A stretch of 64,000 nucleotides of DNA from positions 22,635,749 through 22,699,748 of the forward strand of contig NC_133237.1 of assembly GCF_040436345.1 (NCBI RefSeq), given 5' to 3'. How positions within the stretch are numbered: position 1 is the stretch's first letter; each line of letters opens with the position of its first letter. The stretch is from Pagrus major (lineage: Eukaryota > Chordata > Actinopteri > Spariformes > Sparidae). A model generated the notes under the pieces. It saw only the letters and a program-made list of their open reading frames with translations. It was not told the DNA's origin and searched no databases. This document shows, in pieces, positions 38,418 to 51,197 of the stretch. A program made the position numbers and the translations under genes.

Positions 38418-39803
38418 GTTCGCACTGTGTCACACTGCCAGAATATTTGTATTGACTTATTTTTAGTGTAGTAAAGGCTTAATAACTTCTGCAAGCTTCG
38501 CTGCTGCTGGAAAAGGTATTAATGTAGTTTCTTGTTATACATTTAGATGTTTGAATGTTGTTGTGCATCCACAGCTCAAATTTCAGAAACTTTGAAATAA
38601 TCTGCATCTAACTTGACTAAATCTTCATTTGGTTGAATTATTCATTTGTAAATGCATTTCAGTCAGAGTTTCAGTACTTTTGTATTATCACTTAGAATGA
38701 TGTCACAGACCTGTACTGCTGTAGATTGTCCCTTTTTTGAATTGACTGAAGGTAAATGTATTTTTGGATTTCTTTTCCCGCATACGCTGTAAAGCGGTGT
38801 ATGATGCAGCTAATTTCACAGGGTCCTTTAGTCTATTTTGATTTGCCTGTGAAACCAACTAAATTAATGATGTCTAGTGTGATAATCTAAAAATGAACCA
38901 AAGTGGTGTTCTGGTAGCTGTCCAAATATGTGTTCAAAAGGGAAAGTTTAACCTCGAACAGAATTCAAATAATTGCTCTTGGACAGATCAGCCTGTAGAT
39001 GTGAACAGGGCCGGGTCCTTCCCAAAGCTATAAATGTCAGATCAGAGCAGCGAGGCCATACAGATGAAACTGAGTCCAGTCCAGCATTGTGAGCAGCAGG
39101 AATTATGTTTTTGGATGGATTTTTGCTTTGATATTTCATTCAGTAGGACATAACAGTATATCCTCTTAGTGAGTAAACAGGACTATGCTAATGGATTTGC
39201 TTACAACATTAATGGACTTGAGCCCGTTTTTGCAGTTTTACCAAAGACCTGTACTATTGTTATTTCTTTTGTACTACATTTCATCATTCGTTTTATTTCA
39301 GTTAAGAAACCTAAATTAAGTTTTAAAGAAGTAATCACCTAGTACCTTAAATAGATAATGTTCATTAACCGTAATTAATGGCATCTTTTTCTATCTAAAG
39401 TTAGCTATAGTGAGTTGATACACAAATGATCAAAAATGCATGGGTCAGATCCTTACAAAATGTGTATTTGTATATTTGATTTTGTGCTAAGTATACATTG
39501 ACGTTTATGGCAGGTTTGTGCAATACTGGCTAGCACATGCTGACCTTAAGCGAGGATTCAGTGTCAGTTAAATTGTTGTCTACAGTGAAGGAATGTCAAA
39601 GGTGTTTGACATTTGTGCTTCTGAAGTGGCCATATAAACTTCACTACAACTACTGTCCTGAAGTTTTTATCTTTTATTTTCTTTAACTACATAATCTCAA
39701 TCACTTTTGAAATTGATGGTTATGCATTATATGCTGTCATGATCGGCCTGCAGTGACTGTAAGGTGCTTTCTTTGTTTTCTATTTCTTAAAGCCGTGGTC
39801 CAA

Positions 39804-39826
39804 ATTATTATTATTATTATTATTAT
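39804..39826. repeat. (ATT)n microsatellite
   Basis: About seven ATT units are directly visible, followed by a T-rich tail. Confidence 0.85.
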
Positions 39827-40898
39827 TTTTATTTTTTTGTAAAATGACAGGGGACAGATGATGATTGTGACAAACATTAATGGCAGATACAGACATAATT
39901 TAAAGTAAGTTGTTATAACTTCTTGTTGGCTGTTGGTCTCTCTAGTGGTCTGCTTGCCCCAATTCAAGTTTTCTAAAATGAAATGAAACAAACGTTCACT
40001 TGGTAAGCACAGCTTGCATTTCATTACATTTCTTTAGATTTGTTAAATTTATCTCTAACGGACCAATTACACTTTCAAGAACATCTGTGCCTTTTAATAA
40101 TTACATAATGTTGATTGGTATTGAGAAAATGTCTCTGAGACTTGTTGCTCAGATGAAAAAATATAACATGTTTTAATTAGAATCAAAATTCCAGTGCCTT
40201 ACAATATTTTTGTGGACCACAATGTGATTGCTAAATGATCCTGTGCATTCAGGCCACCTGAGCTGAAAAGAAAAAAGGCTAATCTAATGATATTTGCTTC
40301 ATTAGTTTCACAGCAGGAAGAAACTGTTCTAATTGACTGATAATCGTCTGTCTCAGTCTGTATTTGCCATACCATTCAAAACATGAAAAAAAAACAGCAA
40401 TACTTAACCATTCAGTACACAATTTTGATTTCAATTTGTTATTTGGCACCAAAAACTCAATTGTTTTTAAGGAAAAGCACCAAATAGGAAGAACCTTGTA
40501 AATGAACTGTAATAGATGTATCATTATGCTCTGCATTGGAATAGTTTAATCTATTTTGCATTATTGTTAGTTGTTGTGTTGTCTTTTTGTTTTAATATTA
40601 TGAAAATGGAGCCTGAAGATTTATGCAATCTTGTACATGTATATGAGTGTGATGTATGGAGCTGTTCAAATTAAGTAAAATACTAGTACAACAGGTGTTG
40701 TCAAAAGTAAATAATCTGAATGTGGAACCGGTTGTTCCATATACTTTAGAAAGTTTCAGTAGAAATGTTATTTTAACATTGAAGCCCTGAAATATTGAAT
40801 GTATTGTTCTAAATTAAATATTCAATGAATAGGTCACTGGATATTATGGAGCGCAGTTAATTCATTATGATGTAGCATCTAGTTGTGAACTGCTATTC

Positions 40899-40904
40899 AA
40901 TAAA
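40899..40904 (+). terminator. unkl: distal candidate unkl polyadenylation signal
   Basis: AATAAA in TTCAATAAAATTTATT. It is the most tail-like hexamer before the convergent dnaaf8 gene begins. Another AATAAA at 41443-41448 would bring the unkl transcript into overlap with the dnaaf8 3' UTR. Confidence 0.35.
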
Positions 40905-41520
40905 ATTTATTAGAACTAAAACAAATGCAAGTTTGCAAGTTTCTATTTGTCAGCATAATGTGGATATATAAGGAAAGAAATGTGTTTTTCTCAGGGTAAT
41001 ACAGTGATTTAATAGAGAATGTGTTAAATCTGAGGAAACAACATTTCATGGGTTTATTTACTTAATGTCAGTGGGTTTAGACATTATTTATAGATAATTA
41101 AAAAAAATGTCCCTTATTTTGTGATGAGCTGTATGGATATGTAGGAAAATTCTCCACCGATAATTGTAGAAATTATTCTGTTGGTATATTGATATTTTTT
41201 GTGTTGTGAACACAAAAATAGGTGCAAGTCTTAGAATACTAGATTTTTCTTTTCTACATTGAGGATTGTGTACTGCATATTTTCTGTAGTGTATTACTAG
41301 TTTGTTAACACTTGTTAAATTGTTACACTACAGTTATGCAATGGTTTACAGAGTTCACAAAATTATTTTTATCATCTTGAGAATTAAAATAATTTTTCAT
41401 CTGAAATGTGTGACTACTCTTTGTCTCGAACACAACTTACAGAATAAAGTTCTGAAAATACTGCATATGCCTCAAAAGTCACCAGAGAAGAGGTTTCTTG
41501 ATTTTTAGGATAGAAACATA

Positions 41521-41526
41521 TTTATT
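41521..41526 (-). terminator. dnaaf8: candidate dnaaf8 polyadenylation signal
   Basis: TTTATT on the plus strand (AATAAA on minus), about 150 bases beyond the dnaaf8 stop codon. It is the only well-placed hexamer I found. Confidence 0.45.
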
Positions 41527-41671
41527 ACATCACAAATTGAAAAATATCTAAAACATGTCTTTCCTGAGCAATTGGAATTCTAAATGACGTTTTTCAGAGT
41601 AAACATATTAAGAAAATGCCAACAGATGGAGTTTGATCATTGGGAAATGTGCCTGTGCATCCATTTGAACT

Positions 41672-44600
41672 TCATGGCACAATAATATGACAGCTCTCAG
41701 GAGACAAGGCATCAAATAAGTAGCATATCAGTTGATTGGCCTAGAGAAAAGAATAGAAATAAGTTGAATCGATAAACAACAAAACATTTCACGACAATGC
41801 AACAAACCCCAAGGCAGAAGCTAAATACACAATTGATGTTAATCTATTAAGAATAAATAAAGACCTTGAAGAAAAAGGTGAATTGTATTAATGATATACC
41901 TCTTCCTCGCTCTCAGGGTAGATGATCATTTTCCCCACTTTTTCTAGGTCCGACCTTTTCTTGTAAATGCTAGTGTAATGAATAGTGTATAGAAATAGAA
42001 AAGGTTATTAATATGTAAATACATGTCTACATAATAGATTTGAGTTTTCTATACCTTTCAAGCATCAAGGGTAAGCAGGTCACAATTGTTTCCCCTTGCA
42101 GAGCCATGATGAGACAGGGTGCAGTGGAAAGATGAGCCATCTTTAATGACACAAAAGAGCAGGGAACTCAACAGCTGTTTGCTTGTTTCAAAGTAAACTC
42201 TTAAGCAAAATATTTTAAAGCCTAACGTCTCACCCTCTCATTTTCTGTGGATGACACTTTCAGTGTCTGAACGATATGTTTCCTCTGCTCATTATCCAGG
42301 ATGGTCATCCTCCCTGCCACCAGATGGCAGCCTGACCTCAGCAGCTGCTCCAGCATGTCCAGCTGGGATGGCACCTGGCTGAGGGGTGGAGCTTTTAAGG
42401 GTATCAGCAGACAGGTTGTCTGCCAGAGAGCACTGTGTATCAGGGACCCTGGTACCAGTAAACAAGCAAAACAGAACATGTTGTTTTCTGCATGGTTTAC
42501 AAAGGTCATCTGGAACTGAGTCTTATTTCAACATCATTACAGAGGAGTCCTGCCAAAGTCACAATAAATGATTAAGTTATTCAAAGGGACAGATCTGGCT
42601 TTAATAAATGATTGAACCATGCAGCGCTCAATGCTTTCTGAGTTTAAAGTGAGTTGAAACAGAATTACAATACTCATACTACATGACTATGACTACACTA
42701 CTAACGCAACTTGAATATAGTTGGCCTAGTTCTGCAGAATTTACAGCACTGCTCCAAGCAAAGTTTATAAATACACATAATTTTATGTTTATGAAAATAA
42801 AAAACAGACAAATGTGCAAACCTCCATTAAGTCCTGAAGTTGACCGTCTTTTTTGGGCCACAGGGGCCAGTGTGCAGCTCTGTTCACGCTCCACCGAGGC
42901 CAAATGGTCTGAACACATGTTGAGTATCTGAAAAACAAATTACAAACACTAAATATCTGGTGTTTATCAGTCAGAAGCACAACCTAAGTACCAAGTCATT
43001 TGTGTGAAAGGCATACCTGCTCCTGTCTCATTGTGCTGGTCTGAATACAGCAGAGCCCCTCTGGAAAAAACCTTTTCACATCCTCAATTGCTTGCTGATT
43101 CGATCCTGATCCTGTAACATTGGTTACCAACATTTCAAACATACGGTTAGATAAGGCAAGGCAAGTCTATTTGTATCTGTAGTAGCATGTGTACTAGTGT
43201 GCAGTACAGGCACTCACCATACATGACATTGTATGAATGTTCTGTGCCATAACAGGTTGTCCACAGGGTTGAGTCCTCTTGGCCCAGCACATCCAGGAGC
43301 GTCTTCACAGCATTCTCCCCCTCGAGGCAGAGAGCCAATGAGGAACCAGAGCATAGGTACTCCACACCAGCCTTCAAGTATGAGGGGTCCTGCACACAAG
43401 TCGGTGTGAATTATCAAGGCTTACATTGGTATTAAAGAAAAGCTTATTTTTCAATGCGAAAATCTTTCGCAGTTACACTTTCTGCAGGCAGTAGTGAGGT
43501 AGCATTGCCTTCGTCCAGGGTCACTACACGCAGGCCCACCACAGTCAGGCCGCTCAGCTGTAGTTTGCTGACTATTTTGGCCAAAATGCGATTCCAGGTT
43601 CTTGGCTTGAACAGGCACACAGTGAGAAGCACCTGTGGATCTAAACAGAAAGATTGCTTGGCATTGTTACTCAACACCATCAAACACAATGCTAAGTGCA
43701 TGAAATATATTAGATACTCAGATTTACACTGAGTATTTGTGTTCTGATTTGTGATATGCAGATCTTTTATACTTTATGTGCTGTCTTCAGCCTCTGAGCC
43801 AGACAACTGGGTGTGCAGAGTCAGTTTGGAGTGTATCCATTTAGTTACTACATTAAAGAAAAATGCTCCTCTGGTAAACTACAATATAAAATGTGATTAT
43901 TGTGTGCTGTGTAGTTGTTAGAACTCTTCTTTTACAAATAACATATGATAGCCTCAGGCACTTCAAACTGGAACATCTCAGGAGAGATTTGACTTTAGCC
44001 TTAATATCTGATTGCATGTTTTATACAGCACTCAGCAAACCTACCAGGAATCATCTCATGCTCATAGAAGAAAAGGGAGGCTTGTCTAAAAGCTACTTCA
44101 GGTGTGGGGGACATCAGGACACTGAGGTTGCCAGGGTAATCGTGTGGTAGGAGCTTCCTCAGCGAAGCAAAAGCATCCACCCGTCTTAGAGCACACACAA
44201 GGGTGGGAGAGGACATCAGGCTGTCCAGGCTGTTGTGACAGAGCTGCTCTCCCACCTCGTATGGACTCAGTTCCTGAGCTTGAAGTCGGGTTAAAGCAGG
44301 CAGACACTTCAGGCCAAGCAGCTCGAATCTGGCGTGTTGTTTGTCACCTTGAATAAATAAATCAAAAAAACATTGCAATCATTAAAAAATGAGGGGGAGT
44401 GAGTCGGGAGAATTCTAATGAAATCATTCACTCAAATACTCACTAATTTAGTCATTCATTAAACTGTGTAGGCTGCTATGTGTATTTGTCCGTGTGTTTT
44501 GTTTGTTTACTGCCGCCTCCAGCTTCAAAGCGCAGGGCAGGCTGTGCTCTTAGAAATAATGCTGAACGTCACCCACCTTCTGGCCCTTCTGTCAGCACTC

Positions 44601-47600
44601 TGTGTAGGAGGCTCAGGCCTTGGCTCATGTCCTTCCCACACAAGGTCAAAATCACCACCTGCTTCATGTTAGAGTTGGATGAGCGCTTATGATGGGACAG
44701 GATCACACTGGAGGGATCTGACACGGCCCACATACACCTAACTGAGAAATGAACAGTAAAAGAAGAAGGGCAGAAATTAGTGTCCACTCGGGTGTCGTGT
44801 TGTGGAGCTGGAGCTGATAAAAACCTTTGACCACTGCAGCGTTATTAGATATGGGAATTAATGCAGAGTGTACCCTTTCCTATTTAAGAAAAAATCCAGA
44901 TATGAGCGGGTGTTGGTGGGTTTTTGTCCAGTGTGAAAGGGGTACAAAAAACATAAAGGGCAACAGCAGTGGAGTATCTACTATAATCTTTACTGACACT
45001 GATTACAGATTACTTACCAAAAATATCGTGCAGGTTTTTGCTGTAAGACACAGTGTGAAACCAGAAACTCGGCTCTACAGCGTGAACACCATCAAGTCTG
45101 GAGTGGGTGCAACCCAGAAGCTTTTGCACCTTAAATTCTCTCATTAGAGCTGAAACAACATGGCGGATTATTTTACTGACAAAGGAAAAACGTGACAGGC
45201 TTTCCACATTAGTACACACACATTTTCATGTAATTCATGGAGATGATTTGTGCTGTGGACATAACTTGAGATGGAATTCAGACCTGCTGGCAGACTAATG
45301 CTGTGAAGCATTGCATTTTCTTTCCTCAGCAACAACACCAGGCAGTGAGAGGGCAGCTGCAGCTCCCCCTGATCCAGGGTCACAGTATGCGGACTGCAGA
45401 ACACAAGGGCCTAGAGAAGAAGAAAAAAACACAGGCTTCAAGACTGTAATGAAAACTACAGGAGTACAAAGAGAAATCTGTGATTCCTCAAACCTATAAC
45501 AGTTCAAAAAATGACCACCAACCGTTAGAATTGCATTTGCTGGGGAAAAAAATCAAGATCACAATGGCAGCTAATTGTTCCATTATAATAAAGCCTTAAC
45601 TAGAATCTCTACTGGAACTCAAAACCAGCTCCAAGCTCTGACAACAAAATCCATTCTCCATTTAACCTCTACAAGTGTCTTTGGTAAATGGTGAAATTCC
45701 CTTCAAAGTGAATAGTATAAAATGAAAAATATAATATCATTAAACGGTCAATTATAATTATATATATTATATATGTATATATATTGTTCTACACACTGTA
45801 TCTGACTGAGTATCTTGTGGTTGTACCTGCTCGTTGGTGAGTCCGAGGAGTGCAGCTCCATATCTCCGAAGCTTCAGCCTCTGCAGCCCCATCAGACTGA
45901 AGCCTCTGCGTTCACAAACAGCCAAAACTTGGCCGTAGCAACATGGAGGCACGACAGGCGACACCACAAGGAGTAAGTCAGCTACGTAGAGGGGAGAGAA
46001 GGATTAGCGGCTCCACTGAAGCAAAAATCTTTTATCCCCGCCTCAAACAAAATTTCCCTCAGGACAGAAAAAATGAAAGTTGAAAATGAAATGTGGACAC
46101 AAGCCAGTTTTCCCCCCAGTGATGGATTTGGCTCCTTGTTGAGTCACAGTACCTTTTGTTGTTGCACACAGAAAGGAAGGTGATCTGCTGAACAGGCTGC
46201 CTCTGACTCTGTCAACTGAAGGTAGAACTCTACAGACAAAAGTGAGGGTGGCTGATTTTAACATATAACATTAATAAAGGGACCACACTTTAGCATGTAC
46301 TAAGTAAAGTTTTTGACGTCTGACTGTAATCTAAATTGAGAAATTTAAAAAAGAACAGCTTATACACAATGTACAAAATATCACACTGTCGAATGACAAA
46401 CCTATTCAGGGGTTGATCGTGATTCTCGGCACCTTCATGAAATCTTCCTGAAAACCATAAGCACAGCTCCCTGTGGACTTGAGTGGCCAGTTGCGGGGAG
46501 CAGAAGAGTGGAGGTTGTTGACTTATGCAGTGAGGAGGGTTGGGAGAAGTTGGATCTGTCTTTTTGGTTAGCAGAGGCTCTAAGGAACTTGTTAAATCTT
46601 TCAAAACTGAGTGGGCATGAGGGCCACGGACAGCTAGTGCAAGTATAGGCTGGCAGGTCTCATCACTTCTCTGGATGACTGGCACAGGACCTGAGAATCA
46701 GAGGGAGAGTTTTTTAAAGACTATTTTTATTCAACACTTTCAAAGGCCCTCGGCCACAGTTGGATCAAGGATACTCTCCAGACCAATGAGCCAGAAGGAG
46801 AGTTATTTAGTTTTTTATGACCAGATGGCTTTAGTTATGTCCTACCAGCACTGTCAGTCAGGAACCCCTGTGGTGGATAAAGGAGCCGCAGACCACACAC
46901 ATCGAGTCCTGAGTCGAGAACAAGCTGGAGGGTGTTGTGTGTTTTGAGGGGATTTAGGAAGAAAGCTTTGCAAACCAGAGCGACTGACACCTACAACAGA
47001 AAATGAGAGGAACCCTAACATATAGTCAGGCACTCCACATTTACTGCTAGGGCCCTGATTCAGCAAAAGCAAAAGAAGAAAATAAATCTAAAAAAAACAA
47101 CCACCACAGCAAAATAGATTTTTGAAGGACAACATGCTCACCTCTGTGTGCAGTTCTAGTGTGGTCTCTCTCCCCTCACAAACACACTCTTGAGTTTCTA
47201 CAGTCTGCCAATAAAACCCTGGACTGAGACCAAATGTCCTCTCTATTACCTGAAACACAAGGCCAAGGCAACAGAATACAGTCAACAGAATGCAAAATCA
47301 TCTGAGTGTTTGAAAATAAATTAAAACGCACCCTTTTTTTGGAAAAAGCTGTGATGAATCTGTTTAAACAGACAGAGGGCAGATGGGTGGGTGAGGCAGA
47401 GGCCTGTAGGTCGAGCAAGTCTTTTCTTTCAGCGATTAGAGTGAGTGAGGTCTCAGAGAGGAACCTGCACACATGGTCATGGAAAGGTGCGTGGATGTGT
47501 ACGTCCCTTTTCTACAAACAAAAAAAGAACAGCATCAGCTCAGATCATCAGACATCATAAAGCTTCAAGTGTTTTTTTACTTCTTTTTTTCATATTCACC

Positions 47601-50600
47601 ATTGGTGTATAACAGTGACGAGCCACAGCTAAAACATGCAAAGCTAGTCCCTCCTCTGTCCACAGTTGCTGAAGTCCTGCAACCCAGAATGGGACCTCTG
47701 CACCAGCCTCATCTTCATCGTGGCATGGGTCTGGACCAACCTAATACACATTAACACATGACACTTTCGTGGAGAAGCATGAACTCAGCTTTACAAATAA
47801 CAAACTTTGTTTTTCATCAGAAAAAATTTTTTAAAAGCCACTTCTTACTAACCAAAGACAGAAACCAAGCCACTAATGTGTTGTAGATGTGTGATTTAGT
47901 AGCAGCTGGATACAGATGTTTCCTCCTCCTGCCATTAACCCTGGAGAGGACCATACCAGGACTGGATAGGTCAATGATCAGTAGCATACACCCTTTACTT
48001 TCAATATCTGCTGGTAGAGTGCTGATTGACTGTAGATGAGATGCTTCCTGGAAAAAAAAACAAGTCATAATAAGTGCTGGTCATTTTTAATGTGCTGTCA
48101 AAATAAAAAGAGTTTTGTCGCACTTACAAAATCATAAAGAACATCTGTTCTCTCTGCAGCTGGCTGCTCCTGGTGGACAGATTTGGTTGGACAATGTTCT
48201 TCCAGTTGCTCAAGAATTTGCTGGTGTTGTTCACGTTTTAACGTTGGTTTATCTCGTTGTCTCTGTCTGTTACCAACAAAAACACTGTCATGATTAAAAT
48301 ATATGCCCATCATTTTTGTCAATGATGGGCTTAATGAATACAGAAAAAAAATACGTACCTCTGCTGCTTTGGTTCTTCGATTGTAATTTGCTGAGCTATT
48401 GGTGGGCTTTCCATTTTAGGCTTATTGTACTCAAACTGTACATGTGAGGAGTGTTTATCTTCTGACAGATGGTCCGACTCATGGCTGCCAGCAGATTCTA
48501 CAGGCTGGGGTGGCTTTACTTTCAGTTCTTCTGCTTCATTCCCTAGCTCTGGATATCGAGGATCTGTATGTTTATAGGGATATTCTTTCCTATTTCTGTT
48601 CATCTCCCTTGTTTTCTGAAGCAGCATACTCTTTCCAGTCACTTCCCTGGAAGAAGATTAATGACAATAAGAACTTTTACAAAAAAAGTGCTGGACTGAA
48701 GCATGACAAATGTTTTCTAAAGCAGGATATACTTTGTGTACCTGTCTTCCATCTGTGATCCAGTATGCACTTTAAGATTGGGTTTCTTTGCAGGTGGTGT
48801 TTCCTGGTGGCTGTTGTGTTTGGCTGGTGACTTGCACTCTGATGAAAGATTTGGGGATGTACTCTGTGGTTTTATTGAAGGATCAGGGCAACGCAGGTCA
48901 ATATAAACAGTGGGACATTCCTGGTGGCTCCACTGCAACTCTGCTGCCATCCCCACCGATGATTTGTTCCTTACATTATTCTGCCTGTATGAAAAATCAA
49001 ATATTATTATGCAACTAATTTGGTCACAAAACTTGAGCAGTGATATGAGTTACCTGATGTGGTTGTTTGGTCTTTTCACAGGCTCTGACACAAACTTAGA
49101 TGACTGGCTGTTACAGAGAGCAACTAGTCTCTCCATTACATCAGCCTGGGACCTGTTCTTGTCACCATCTATGAACAAAAATTAGGTTGAAACTATAAGA
49201 CAATATATTAAATTAATACTATTTAATTGAATTAATTAAAACAATTAAATACATAACCTCAAGACAACTACAGGGGCATGTGTTATGATTATTTACCTGC
49301 ATGTGTTTTCGCAGGTTCAACTGACACATGTTCACGCAGAGACAGCCCACGATCGTTCAGATTTCGGAGGACATCATCCAAATCCCACTGGTCAAGCCTC
49401 TGAAACCAGTGTTTTTGATAAGAAGGCATAGTACCTAGAGAATATTTACCCACCAATTATCCCTAACCTTTTTTTTCTTACTTTTCCAAACTCACCGCAA
49501 ATGAGAGAACAGGAAAACGCTCCTCAGATTTTGGATTTTTCTTGGCTCCGTTCAACTCCACACTATCTCTCTCACAAGCATCTGCCTTTAATAATTAACA
49601 GGAAAGGGAAGAAAAGAAAATGGTGCATATTTAGTGTATGCCATGATACACTGGTGTGCTTTCCTTTCTCCAGAACAGAGCTATAACCCACCTTCACATC
49701 AGCATCAGAATGTCGTCTACACCACTGAGTTGCAGTGGTGGCTTCTACAATTTCATCATCATCCAACTTCACACTCTGGCTGCAAGTCTCCTCTGACCAG
49801 CATGTCTGTGTTTCAGGGTTCAACAGCTCCTGATCGAATAAATCAGGGGTGTTTAATCAGAGGTTCTGACATTGCAGGCACTTTCAAAATGCTAGGACAC
49901 TTTACATAAAATACACCCTGTTAACTGTCTTGTTGCTAAGTTTACAGATGTTGATATGTCTTGTACCTTTTGTAAACAAAGTATAGAAACAATTTCTCAT
50001 CTTTTTCTCTACTTTCTTAACCTTAAAGATATTGTTTGTTATTATAATAAACCAGATGATAGCACTCATAATTATGTGATCAACTTCATCATACTATATG
50101 CAAATATCTGTACTCACAAACAGAAATTCCTTCGATGGCTTTCACTTTTTCTTTTAGAACTAAACTCACTACTTAAATCGGTTCAGGTAATAACAAAAAA
50201 CAAAAATGTGACAAATTTCTTTCTAATTTTGAAACCTTTTACTCTAAAACCTCTGTCTAATGATGTCTGTATTGATCTATATATGTACCTATCTGTCTGT
50301 CTACTTACTTTATTTTTTTCTAATTCATTTTCATCTTATATTATGTTCTGTACACATATTTACTTTCTCCTTGTTTGATGTCCTTATGTAGCTTTTTTTT
50401 TGTATGTGCTACTGTTTGGTTTAATTCTTTGTAAAATTGTATCTTTACAATAAAAGTTGTTTTTTTTATGAAAAGAAAAGAAATAAATGCATCCATGCAT
50501 GCTAGGACTGGGTGACAAAATCTATAGCCCTACAATATTGCAACAGTATTGTAGGACTGATTATCAGTACTTCCACAAAGAAACACAATGAGATTTTTGA

Positions 50601-51051
50601 TGAATAATTATCATTAATGTGGATAATGCGAATAATACGTTGGTAAAGGCCAGTATTAGAACATCACTTCATTGTAGTGTAGCCTTTAAAACCAGGAAAA
50701 GACAATGTCACGATGAAACAATATCCAGAAACTAACGATATAACTTACCTCGAGTGTATCATCATCAATTGAGAAACTGTCAAAGTCTTCGGGGACCTTC
50801 AGGGAAAGACCAGCTGGTCTTTGATATAAGGTGACTATCTCCTCATTATCGGACTGTAACGTAAACACGAACCATTATTTGGAGTTATTTGCATTTGTAA
50901 ATAAAGTTATGTAGCGTCAATTAGCAGACGTTGTTAGCATGTTTTTTACGAATAATATACATACAGATGAAGAATCACAGTCGATGGTCGGTATATGTGG
51001 TTTCACCCTCTCCAGAATTGAATCCCAACACGACGAATGATTCATGTCCAT
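41672..51051 (-). CDS. dnaaf8: dynein axonemal assembly factor 8 with C-terminal NDK-like domain array
   Basis: Twenty-nine coding exons, 5' to 3': 50965-51051, 50749-50853, 49692-49829, 49496-49585, 49297-49399, 49054-49168, 48742-48984, 48359-48646, 48128-48266, 47853-48047, 47600-47740, 47332-47511, 47142-47249, 46846-46990, 46402-46690, 46153-46229, 45827-45981, 45284-45410, 45018-45149, 44577-44741, 44045-44347, 43477-43640, 43218-43389, 43017-43111, 42822-42927, 42234-42448, 42055-42140, 41900-41954, 41672-41740. All junctions are GT-AG and in phase (4287 nt, 1428 residues). N-terminal hallmarks of C16orf71/DNAAF8 are SCWDSILERVKPHIPTIDCD, LDQWDLDDVLRNL and PTVYIDLR. DNAAF8 is a cytoplasmic factor (DynAP) for outer-arm dynein preassembly in multiciliated cells. 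Residues about 1-435 look disordered. About 437-1428 contain repeated degenerate nucleoside-diphosphate-kinase-like units; the clearest (about 1109-1250) has LALCLEGENAVKTLLDVLG and NVMYGS (N1217) where active kinases have NxxHGS. A frame open upstream to an ATG at 51165 overlaps the X-box, so I prefer 51051. Confidence 0.9.
45751..45785. repeat. AT-rich simple repeat
   Basis: An alternating TA/AT-rich stretch in the intron between dnaaf8 exons 17 and 18, about 40 bases from the exon 17 donor. Confidence 0.75.
49860..50480 (+). mobile_element. 3' fragment of an L1-type LINE in dnaaf8 intron 2
   Basis: A frame at 49956-50378 begins with SCTFCKQSIETISHLFLYF, the C-x2-C ... E-T-x-x-H-L-F pattern of the zinc-knuckle (zf-RVT) at the end of many LINE reverse-transcriptase ORFs. 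It is followed by a short 3' region with AATAAA (50451-50456) and an A/T tail near 50480. The orientation is opposite to dnaaf8. The 5' part of the element is missing, as usual for 5'-truncated insertions. The 140-codon frame is open, which suggests limited decay. Confidence 0.55.
50497..50670. repeat. truncated MITE fragment
   Basis: Starts CTAGGACTGGGTGACAAAATC and continues with TACAATATTG...ACAATGAGATTTTTGATGA, which resembles the first ~170 bases of a common fish repeat of the 'tagggctgggcgatat' type. No matching right end is present before dnaaf8 exon 2. Confidence 0.5.
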
Positions 51052-51151
51052 TCCTAGCGGACAGGAACAGGCCTTCAAGTGAGATAAATATGTTTTTCGT
51101 GAAGCTAACGTTGCTGTTTTTGTGCCGCAGTTGATTATGTGAGGATCCTTG

Positions 51152-51166
51152 GTTACCATTGGCAAC
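51152..51166. promoter_or_regulatory. dnaaf8: X-box (RFX binding site) upstream of dnaaf8
   Basis: GTTACC-ATT-GGCAAC fits the X-box consensus (two imperfectly inverted half sites with a 3-base spacer). It lies about 100 bases upstream of the dnaaf8 start codon. RFX2/RFX3 bind such sites in promoters of cilium genes, which fits a dynein assembly factor. The binding itself is inferred. Confidence 0.75.
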
Positions 51167-51197
51167 AGGAAGCTTCTCTGTGCCGCACGTGCCTGTC

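Larger units (their letters stand above)
34320..40920 (+). other. unkl: probable long unkl 3' UTR
   Basis: About 6.6 kb of AT-rich, gene-free plus-strand DNA follows the unkl stop codon. AATAAA hexamers occur at 34436-34441, 34760-34765 and 40899-40904, with another at 41443-41448. Use of a distal site would give a very long UTR; a proximal site gives about 150-450 bases. The region holds a 22-base A tract (38396-38417), an ATT repeat (39804-39826) and a hAT element (35304-36482). How far transcription really extends cannot be read from sequence. Confidence 0.4.

Noticed and set aside
51054-51165. Upstream in-frame start for dnaaf8 (ATG at 51165).
   Set aside because: The ATG overlaps the X-box, implying promoter rather than transcript; the 51051 start has strong context and precedes the conserved CWDSIL motif.
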